Assembly (NCBI GenBank): GCA_934098345.1
Contig: CAKONX010000028.1
Span: 1-14,453 of the forward strand
From: an uncultured Bacilli bacterium
GTDB taxonomy: Bacteria; Bacillota_I; Bacilli_A; RF39; UBA660
Length of the DNA stretch: 14,453 nt
Direction: 5' to 3'
Part shown: one piece after another, positions 1-4,912 of the stretch
How positions within the stretch are numbered: position 1 is the first letter of the stretch
Layout of the letters: each line of letters opens with the position of its first letter
Notes under the pieces: model-generated
Databases searched by the model: none
The model's input: the letters and a program-made list of their open reading frames with translations, nothing else
What the model was told of the DNA's origin: nothing
Made by a program: the position numbers and the translations under genes

Positions 1-73
<73 letters not shown>

Positions 74-127
74 AATATTTATTATTTAAGTTTAATCTAG
101 CTACTCAATTTCTTGACATTTTACTTA

Positions 128-140
128 GTTTTCAAAGATC
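128..140 (-). promoter_or_regulatory. boxA-like rRNA antitermination site
   Basis: The minus strand reads GATCTTTGAAAAC in the 16S leader. This matches the TTCTTTGAAAAC type of boxA known from Bacillus rRNA leaders, where NusB/NusE bind the transcript and prevent premature termination. Its place between the proximal promoter and the 16S start supports the role. The call rests on motif and position only. Confidence 0.6.
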
Positions 141-173
141 GTTTTTGCAAGGTCTTTTGACCAGTGCATTAGT

Positions 174-202
174 AATATATCAAATTTTTGATTTCATGTC
201 AA
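174..202 (-). promoter_or_regulatory. rRNA promoter, proximal (P1)
   Basis: On the minus strand there is a perfect -35 TTGACA (202-197), a 17-base spacer and -10 TATATT (179-174). Transcription should start near 167, about 95 bases before the 16S. It is preceded by AAAAAAGTG, the same block that precedes the other two promoters. An inverted repeat TGTCAA/TTGACA (197-202 and 210-215) overlaps the -35 box. Confidence 0.85.
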
Positions 203-285
203 CACTTTTTTGACATTTTTTTTAATTTGATATTTACATATCATTTTATGCCTCATTTTACATTTCTTTCTGAGTCACGATATTG

Positions 286-314
286 ATTTTATCGTACTTT
301 TTTAAGAATGTCAA
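286..314 (-). promoter_or_regulatory. rRNA promoter, middle (P2)
   Basis: On the minus strand there is a perfect -35 TTGACA (314-309), a 17-base spacer and -10 TAAAAT (291-286). The upstream sequence AAAAAAAGTG is shared with P1 and P3. It lies 112 bases upstream of P1. Confidence 0.82.
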
Positions 315-376
315 CACTTTTTTTATTTACATTATTTTTTTGTAAATTTCTGTGTCATTTCTGAAGCACAGTTAAT

Positions 377-405
377 AATATACACTTCATTTTAATAAAA
401 TGCAA
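377..405 (-). promoter_or_regulatory. rRNA promoter, distal (P3)
   Basis: On the minus strand there is -35 TTGCAT (405-400), a 17-base spacer and -10 TATATT (382-377), again preceded by a long A-tract and GTG. The -35 box is weaker than in P1 and P2, but the spacing and flanks match theirs. It lies 91 bases upstream of P2. Confidence 0.7.
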
Positions 406-475
406 CACTTTTTTTTAACTTTTTTTTATTTTTTTTATTTTTTTGCATTTTACCCTATAATTTATGTTAAATAAC

Positions 476-500
476 AAAAAAAATTACAGTTTTTCTGCAA
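476..500 (-). terminator. intrinsic terminator after the DUF402 gene
   Basis: On the minus strand, TTGCAG (500-495), loop AAAAA and CTGTAA (489-484) form a six-pair stem with one G-U pair, followed by eight T (483-476). The stop codon TAA of the gene is part of the stem. The stem is weak, but it is the only candidate separating this gene from the rRNA promoters. Confidence 0.5.
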
Positions 501-1020
501 TTTTTATATATTTTTCATAATAACTATCTACTAAAATTCTATCAAATGGTCCCTTATTTGCTCTTTTCATTTCAATTAATTCACTTAATTCACTTTTTAT
601 TATTTCATCTAAGTCATCTGAATAATGCATAATCTTTTTATGATAGTTATATTCATTTCTATCTAATATCTTAAATCCTCCATCTGGAAACACTCTTAGA
701 TCTAAATCATAATCTATATATTTTATAATATTTTCGTCTATTAAATATGGAGTAGCAATATTACAATAATAGAATAAACCTTGTTTTTTAAATTGAGCTA
801 AAACATTAAACCATCTATCTTTATAAAAAAACATTATAGCAGGTTCTTTAGTTTTTCTGGTTGATCCATCACTATCAGTAATTGTTGTTTTATAATCTCC
901 ACACACAATATAATCTTCTTTAATATCTAAAATTGTGATTCTATCAGATGTACTATTTATTTTTCCATTATGTTTGTAACAATGTAATTCTAAATTGTCA
1001 CCAATTTTTAAATTATTCAT
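484..1020 (-). CDS. DUF402/UPF0374 nucleoside tri/diphosphate phosphatase-like protein (YgaC/Ntdp family)
   Basis: The 178-residue product matches the single-domain DUF402 family, whose Staphylococcus aureus member (Ntdp) hydrolyses nucleoside tri- and diphosphates. Visible family blocks are KEPAIMFFYKDRWFNV (57-72), YYCN (84-87), YIDYDLD (101-107) and LDRNEY (119-124). The metal-ligand positions I recall for the family are all present: N87, D103, D105, D107, D120 and E123. The N-terminal IHRxW motif, which carries the proposed proton-donor arginine near residue 23, is replaced by INSTS, so catalysis may be altered. Length is normal. The ATG is preceded by GGTGAT at three bases. The protein is cytosolic, with no signal or membrane segment. 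It has its own likely promoter at 1040-1068, just after tpiA, and could also be read through from the pgk-tpiA operon. Confidence 0.88.
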   Translation of the reverse strand: MNNLKIGDNLELHCYKHNGKINSTSDRITILDIKEDYIVCGDYKTTITDSDGSTRKTKEPAIMFFYKDRWFNVLAQFKKQGLFYYCNIATPYLIDENIIKYIDYDLDLRVFPDGGFKILDRNEYNYHKKIMHYSDDLDEIIKSELSELIEMKRANKGPFDRILVDSYYEKYIKIAEKL

Positions 1021-1039
1021 ATTATCACCGCTGTTAACA

Positions 1040-1068
1040 ATTATACAACATTTCTAAAAAATCTCCAA
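1040..1068 (-). promoter_or_regulatory. promoter of the DUF402 gene
   Basis: On the minus strand there is -35 TTGGAG (1068-1063), a 17-base spacer and a perfect -10 TATAAT (1045-1040). The expected start lies near 1033 and gives a leader of about a dozen bases ending in the GGTGAT ribosome binding site. No terminator separates tpiA from this promoter. Confidence 0.6.
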
Positions 1069-1073
1069 ACAAT

Positions 1074-1766
1074 TTAAATACCTAACTTTTCACAAATTGA
1101 ATTTAATTTATTAATATCTAATGCACTAGATGACATTATATAACCGTCAAGGTTTAAATCTTTTAGATAACTTATGGTTTCTTCGTCTACTCCACCACCA
1201 TATAATATTGAATGATTAATATTTCTTTCTATAAGGTAATCCTTAATTTTAGTAATAACTTTTTGTAAGTGTTCTTTATCAAGCATTTCTTTATTTTCTG
1301 TATTACCTATCATATAACTTGGTTCATAAGCAATTATTATATATTTGCAGTTAGTAGGTATTGCTTCTAGCTGTTCTTCTATTTTGCTTAACTCTTTATC
1401 ATTTTCATATTCTTCACTCGTTTGATTAACACAATAAATTGGTATCATATCATTATTAATGACATTTTCTATTTTCTTTTTAAAATCATATCCATCCTCG
1501 TGAAAATATTCTTTTCTTTCAGAATGGCCAACTAAAACATATTTAACTCCCAAGCATCTCAAACCTTTAGCACATACTTCTCCAGTATAACTTCCTTTTG
1601 CAAACTTGGAAACATCTTGGCTACCTAAAGAGTACTTTCCTCTATTAAAGAAAAGTAAATATGGATATTGTGGCATTACTATTACATTTTTGTTATGAAT
1701 AGCTTTTTCATATTCTAGTATTGTGTTCTTAGTAAGATTCATTTTTAAATTTAATACTAATATCAT
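1074..1766 (-). CDS. tpiA: triosephosphate isomerase (divergent)
   Basis: TIM-barrel enzyme interconverting dihydroxyacetone phosphate and glyceraldehyde 3-phosphate in glycolysis. At 230 residues it is shorter than the usual 250. The catalytic residues are visible: N6 and K8 (NLKMN), H81 (GHSERK) and E148 (YEP). The family blocks GSQD (48-51), GSYTGEV (58-64) and YGGGV (189-193) are also present. Several otherwise invariant loops are changed. Loop 6, usually PxWAIGTG, reads PSYMIGNT. The phosphate-binding GGAS of loop 8 reads SSSA (212-215). The CxGE motif after strand 4 reads CVNQ. It starts 3 bases after the pgk stop with GAGG eight bases upstream of ATG, so it is translated from the pgk transcript. 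It could be the cell's only TIM or a second paralogue; the fold assignment itself is secure. Confidence 0.93.
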   Translation of the reverse strand: MILVLNLKMNLTKNTILEYEKAIHNKNVIVMPQYPYLLFFNRGKYSLGSQDVSKFAKGSYTGEVCAKGLRCLGVKYVLVGHSERKEYFHEDGYDFKKKIENVINNDMIPIYCVNQTSEEYENDKELSKIEEQLEAIPTNCKYIIIAYEPSYMIGNTENKEMLDKEHLQKVITKIKDYLIERNINHSILYGGGVDEETISYLKDLNLDGYIMSSSALDINKLNSICEKLGI

Positions 1767-1769
1767 TTT

Positions 1770-2921
1770 TTAATCCTCAAAACATTCTATTTTTTCTTTG
1801 GCAATATATTCAAGCGTCGCTCCACCTCCAGTAGAAATGAAATTAAATTTATCAGAGAAGCCAAGATTGTTTACAGAACTTACTGCATCTCCACCTCCAG
1901 CAATTTTTATTCCACTTGAATTTGAAACTAATTCTAACAATTTAACAGTTCCATTAGCAAAACGTTTATCCTCGTAATATCCAACAGTTCCATTTATAAA
2001 TATAGTTTTAGCTTCATCTATATAATTTTTATATAACTCTATAGTTTTATTACCAATATCATATATTATTTCATCAGATTCTATATTATTTATATCTTTA
2101 CTTAAAACTTCATTTTCTTTTAAAACATTTGCATCTATTGGCAATATTATTTTATTCGAATATTTTCCTATTAACGTGCTTACATTTTCTTCTTGTGATT
2201 CACTATATAAAGATGAGCCTATATTATTGCCTTTAACTTTATTAAATGTATTTGCTATACCACCACCAAGAAGTAAATAGTCACATTTTTTTAATATACT
2301 ATCTATTAGTTCAATTTTATCATCAACTTTTGCCCCACCCATAATAACAATAAACGGTCTTTTCGGTTCATTTGTTACAATAGGTTTTAATCCTTCTACT
2401 TCTTTTTTAAAAAGCAAGCCATATGCAGATGGTAAAAATGTTGATATACCATAATTTGATGCATGCTTACGATGACTTGTACCAAATGCATCATTTACAA
2501 AAAATTCACCAGCTTTAGACCAAAATTCTGCTAATGTAAGGTCACATCCACTTTCTCTTTTTTCTGGAATATCTGCATATCTAGTATTTTCCAACATAAC
2601 AATATCATGATTATCTAAAATAGTAGGTACTTCATCTGATAAAACATTATCTATAAAATATATATCTGTATTAATAAGTTCTTTCATTTTATCACAAACT
2701 ATTTTCAATGATTTCCCTACTTTATCTTCCTCAGTTTTAATTTTTCCTAAATGACTTAATATTAACAATTTACAATTTTGATCTAATAAATAATTTATTG
2801 TGGGTATACTTGCTCGTATTTTAGTATCATCTAAAATAATTCCATCTTTTATAGGAACATTTAAATCAAGTCTCAGTATTATTTTTTTATTATTTAAATC
2901 TATTTCATCTATACATTTCAT
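1770..2921 (-). CDS. pgk: phosphoglycerate kinase (divergent)
   Basis: Glycolytic kinase that makes ATP and 3-phosphoglycerate from 1,3-bisphosphoglycerate and ADP in the cytosol. The 383 residues are near the usual 390. Substrate-binding motifs are RLDLNVP (17-23), SHLGK (56-60), ENTRY (111-115) and NDAFGTSHR (143-151). Nucleotide-binding motifs are GGAKVDDKI (195-203), GGGIANTF (219-226) and STGGGATLEY (363-372). The normally strict WNGPxGVFE strand reads INGTVGYYE (309-317), and SHLGRP has lost RP. The start is ATG. The site before it (GAGATGATGAT) is a poor Shine-Dalgarno, and the predicted leader is only about 14 bases. It is first in a two-gene operon with tpiA; gap, gpm and eno are not in the window. 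Confidence 0.95.
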   Translation of the reverse strand: MKCIDEIDLNNKKIILRLDLNVPIKDGIILDDTKIRASIPTINYLLDQNCKLLILSHLGKIKTEEDKVGKSLKIVCDKMKELINTDIYFIDNVLSDEVPTILDNHDIVMLENTRYADIPEKRESGCDLTLAEFWSKAGEFFVNDAFGTSHRKHASNYGISTFLPSAYGLLFKKEVEGLKPIVTNEPKRPFIVIMGGAKVDDKIELIDSILKKCDYLLLGGGIANTFNKVKGNNIGSSLYSESQEENVSTLIGKYSNKIILPIDANVLKENEVLSKDINNIESDEIIYDIGNKTIELYKNYIDEAKTIFINGTVGYYEDKRFANGTVKLLELVSNSSGIKIAGGGDAVSSVNNLGFSDKFNFISTGGGATLEYIAKEKIECFED

Positions 2922-2941
2922 TTATCATCATCTCTATTTTA

Positions 2942-2970
2942 ATTATAAACAAAAAAAAAGAGAAATACAA
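2942..2970 (-). promoter_or_regulatory. promoter of pgk-tpiA, overlapping the upstream terminator
   Basis: On the minus strand there is -35 TTGTAT (2970-2965), a 17-base spacer and -10 TATAAT (2947-2942). The -35 box lies inside the terminator hairpin of the upstream hydrolase gene and the T-tract lies in the spacer. The -10 is perfect; the -35 matches only TTG of the consensus strongly. Confidence 0.55.
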
Positions 2971-2986
2971 GTTATGCATATTCTCT
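2951..2986 (-). terminator. intrinsic terminator of the glucosaminidase-like gene
   Basis: On the minus strand, AGAGAA (2986-2981) pairs with TTCTCT (2964-2959). After one bulged T, ATGC pairs with GTAT around the loop ATAACTT. Seven or more T follow. The gene's stop codon (2974-2972) is in the loop, so the terminator lies within the 3' end of the coding sequence. Confidence 0.75.
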
Positions 2987-3916
2987 TTCAGTTAGCAAGT
3001 CATTAGCTTCGATTACTGTTCCATAATCTTTATATTTTTTCATAGCTGTATTAACTAACGACACCCAATGTGGGCTTGCTATCTTATTACCAAAACTATC
3101 ACGTGTTGGACAATACTTTCTTCCAATACTTTCAATTGTAGTTAAACCTTTACCTACGTATTTTTTAGAAAGCATTCTAACATATGATAATACCCCAAAT
3201 TCCATGTTCTTGTATTTTATGAGCCCTTTACTACTCATTCCGCCAAATATATTGTTACATTTTAACATATATTTAACTTTGTAGTATCCTGACTCACTTG
3301 CACCTATACTTAATGCAAGAGCTGTATCAACATTTGTATATATTTGTTTAGTATAGTAGATTATCAAATTTTCTACATACTCAGAATTTCCTGTATATGG
3401 AATCCACTTCTTATTTACTTTCTTTGGATTTACTTCTATATAATTATAGAAATATTCGACCAATCCATATAAAACATTTTTATATTGTTTAACACTTCCA
3501 TCTTCATTTAGTATAAAGCCAATATTTGTCTTATCAAATTGCTTATCTTTATTACTTTCAAATATTTGATACATATCATTTATGATATTCTCATATTTGA
3601 CTCCAAAAGTTTTAGATAAAAATTCAATATCCGCTTGATAAGTAGTAATGTAATCGTCTAATGTAGTTTCTTCAACGGTTACTTCCTCTTTAGGTCCAGC
3701 TAAATTAACCTCATTTTGTTTGCTTAAAGGACTTAAGTCTATTATTCTACTGTAAGTTCGCAGGGGTACCGTATCGGATGAGTTATCAGCGATAGCATCA
3801 TCACTAAATCCTTCAGCATTAATATGAATACCTATTGTTAATACAAATACTACTAGTATTATTAAACAACAGATAACGTGCTTCCAAGGTATCCTAGAAG
3901 CTTTTGTTGTGTCCAT
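2972..3916 (-). CDS. membrane-anchored glucosaminidase/lysozyme-like cell-wall hydrolase
   Basis: The 314-residue product has a basic N-terminus (MDTTKASRIPWKH), one hydrophobic segment (about 14-34) and an external region. The segment is probably an uncleaved anchor or signal. A low-complexity linker rich in E and T runs to about 90. The C-terminal half resembles the PF01832-type glucosaminidase/lysozyme fold. SIGASESGYY (203-212) carries the likely catalytic E208, followed by CNNIFGGMS (220-228) and EFGVLSYVRMLSKKYVGKG (239-257). These match the (E)SG..., nNiFG and 'y.s...s...y' pattern of enzymes that cut peptidoglycan glycan strands. Substrate and linkage are not predictable. ATG is preceded by a strong AGAGGAGG six bases away. 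It has its own promoter at 3949-3977 and terminator at 2951-2986. A catalytically inactive sporulation or division-type relative is an alternative. Confidence 0.75.
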   Translation of the reverse strand: MDTTKASRIPWKHVICCLIILVVFVLTIGIHINAEGFSDDAIADNSSDTVPLRTYSRIIDLSPLSKQNEVNLAGPKEEVTVEETTLDDYITTYQADIEFLSKTFGVKYENIINDMYQIFESNKDKQFDKTNIGFILNEDGSVKQYKNVLYGLVEYFYNYIEVNPKKVNKKWIPYTGNSEYVENLIIYYTKQIYTNVDTALALSIGASESGYYKVKYMLKCNNIFGGMSSKGLIKYKNMEFGVLSYVRMLSKKYVGKGLTTIESIGRKYCPTRDSFGNKIASPHWVSLVNTAMKKYKDYGTVIEANDLLTEREYA

Positions 3917-3948
3917 TCTGGTCCTCCTCTTTGCGGTCGAACGACACT

Positions 3949-3977
3949 ATAATAGCAAATTGTAAAAAAAAAGTCAA
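3949..3977 (-). promoter_or_regulatory. promoter of the glucosaminidase-like gene, -35 inside a terminator
   Basis: On the minus strand there is -35 TTGACT (3977-3972), a 17-base spacer and -10 TATTAT (3954-3949). TTGACT is the 3' arm of the terminator hairpin of the upstream gene, and the T-tract forms half of the spacer. The start is expected near 3942, within the inverted repeat GTCG-TT-CGAC (3945-3936), which may be an operator or only a short stem. Confidence 0.7.
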
Positions 3978-3994
3978 TTTTTGAGACTGACTTT
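3964..3994 (-). terminator. intrinsic terminator of the coiled-coil gene
   Basis: On the minus strand, AAAGTCA (3994-3988), an 11-base loop and TGACTTT (3976-3970) form the stem, and the T run continues through 3964. The stem overlaps the first two bases of the gene's stop codon triplet, and its 3' arm doubles as the -35 box of the next gene. Confidence 0.75.
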
Positions 3995-4553
3995 AATTTG
4001 CTATTTTGATTAATGGAACCTGACTAACTTCATCAAATTCATCAGAATTTTCCTTATTTAGCTCACTTATTTGCTCTTGTATAGATTCTTCTTTAAAACT
4101 TTCATATTGCTTTCTATATTCATCCAAATCTATTATTAATTCATCATCTTTATCTTCTTCTTTAAAGTGAATTAAACCTAGAATATTGCTGTATTCTTCT
4201 AATTTTTTAGAACAAACTTGCATATTGGAATAATATATTGATATTTTTTCAAGATAACCTAATAGTTTAGATTTATTTTCTCTAGAGCAAAATTTCATTA
4301 ATGACTTAATTTCTTCAATTATTTCATCATTATTGCATAAATCTAAAGACTTATGGAATCGATAATTGGAGTTTCTAGCAATTATAATCATGTCTTCCTG
4401 AATAGCAGCCCATTTTTTTCTATAGAAATTTAATTGTTCCCATGTTTCTAAATATTTTCTATTTAATGTAGTTATTTCATTTGTTACATTTTCTATAGTA
4501 GTTTCAAATGAATTTCGATGTGCCTTTAAGCCATTTGCATGAAATAAGTCCAT
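3993..4553 (-). CDS. unrecognised cytosolic protein, helical/coiled-coil
   Basis: I do not recognise this 186-residue protein. It has no signal peptide or membrane segment. The sequence looks almost wholly helical, with heptad-like hydrophobic spacing in about 14-60 (FETTIENVTNEITTLNRKY...) and 96-125 (KLLGYLEKISIYYSNMQVC...). It ends in a strongly acidic, probably disordered tail (131-175, rich in E and D). Four cysteines or fewer show no metal-binding spacing. ATG is preceded by AAAGGAGA six bases away, and an extended -10 promoter lies at 4578-4586. It is a single-gene unit by its own terminator, next to the cell-wall hydrolase gene. A structural or scaffold role is possible, but this is speculation. 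Confidence 0.7.
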   Translation of the reverse strand: MDLFHANGLKAHRNSFETTIENVTNEITTLNRKYLETWEQLNFYRKKWAAIQEDMIIIARNSNYRFHKSLDLCNNDEIIEEIKSLMKFCSRENKSKLLGYLEKISIYYSNMQVCSKKLEEYSNILGLIHFKEEDKDDELIIDLDEYRKQYESFKEESIQEQISELNKENSDEFDEVSQVPLIKIAN

Positions 4554-4577
4554 ATTACATTCTCCTTTATTGTATTA

Positions 4578-4586
4578 ATTATATCA
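4578..4586 (-). promoter_or_regulatory. extended -10 promoter of the coiled-coil gene
   Basis: The minus strand reads TGATATAAT, an extended -10 (TGn plus TATAAT). Only a poor -35 (TTTAAG) sits 17 bases upstream. AAAGGAGA and the ATG follow within 30 bases. Confidence 0.6.
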
Positions 4587-4616
4587 TGAATAATTTTAAA
4601 CTTAAATAATTAACAT

Positions 4617-4646
4617 AAAAAAAGCACGGCTTATTTACCATGCTTT
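4617..4646 (-). terminator. intrinsic terminator of the tRNA pair
   Basis: On the minus strand, AAAGCATGG (4646-4638), an eight-base loop and CCGTGCTTT (4629-4621) form a nine-pair stem with one G-U pair, followed by more T (4620-4617). It lies 11 bases after the CCA end of tRNA-Asn. Confidence 0.85.
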
Positions 4647-4657
4647 TACTTACTAAA

Positions 4658-4733
4658 TGGCGCCCAATGTAGGACTCGAACCTACGACCTAACGGTTAAC
4701 AGCCGTGCGCTCTACCGACTGAGCTAATTGGGC
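4658..4733 (-). tRNA. tRNA-Asn (anticodon GUU)
   Basis: This is a 76-base cloverleaf on the minus strand. The acceptor stem is GCCCAAT/ATTGGGC with discriminator G and an encoded CCA end. The D-arm is GCTCAGTCGGTAGAGC. The anticodon loop CTGTTAA gives GUU, and the T-arm is GTAGGTTCGAGTCCTAC. It is the second of two tRNAs in one transcript, 6 bases after tRNA-Gly. Confidence 0.97.
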
Positions 4734-4739
4734 ATCTTT

Positions 4740-4813
4740 TGGAGCGGATGATGGGAATCGAACCCACGTTATCAGCTTGGAAGGCTGAAGCTCTACCATT
4801 AAACTACATCCGC
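4740..4813 (-). tRNA. tRNA-Gly (anticodon UCC)
   Basis: This is a 74-base cloverleaf on the minus strand. The acceptor stem is GCGGATG/CATCCGC with discriminator T and an encoded CCA end. The anticodon loop CTTCCAA gives UCC, and the T-loop is GGTTCGATTCC. It is transcribed first from the promoter at 4831-4858, followed by tRNA-Asn. Confidence 0.97.
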
Positions 4814-4830
4814 TTAAGTAAGCAATTTAA

Positions 4831-4858
4831 ATTATACCATAACGAATTCAATTTGCAA
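4831..4858 (-). promoter_or_regulatory. promoter of the tRNA-Gly/tRNA-Asn unit
   Basis: On the minus strand there is -35 TTGCAA (4858-4853), a 16-base spacer and -10 TATAAT (4836-4831) preceded by TGG, so it is also an extended -10. The start is expected about 11 bases before the tRNA. The A-rich stretch between it and the tex stop shows no convincing terminator for the upstream operon. Confidence 0.7.
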
Positions 4859-4912
4859 TACTTTTTTTAAAATTTTTTCAATTTTTTTATATTTTATGTT
4901 TTTTTTAGTAAA

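Larger units (their letters stand above)
74..475 (-). promoter_or_regulatory. rRNA operon control region and leader
   Basis: This stretch of about 400 bases carries no gene. On the minus strand it holds three tandem promoters (listed separately), long A-tracts upstream of each -35 box that could act as UP elements, a boxA-like site and about 100 bases of pre-16S leader. A short hairpin of four pairs (GGTC-AAAA-GACC, 151-162) lies a few bases after the expected start of the proximal transcript. I see no open reading frame or other RNA gene in it. Confidence 0.8.

Noticed and set aside
456..461. TATAAT on the plus strand upstream of 16S
   Set aside because: No -35 box at proper spacing and no plus-strand gene follows.
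206..475. Poly-T runs on the plus strand as possible repeats or plus-strand terminators
   Set aside because: They have no stems in front of them and are explained as A-tracts upstream of the minus-strand rRNA promoters.
2800..3006. 68-codon plus-strand reading frame
   Set aside because: It lies antisense to the 5' end of pgk and the 3' end of the hydrolase gene, has no ribosome binding site and encodes a low-complexity peptide. It is a shadow.
4859..4912. Possible terminator of the tex operon
   Set aside because: On the minus strand this is A-rich with no stable stem and T-tract; I could not support a terminator here.
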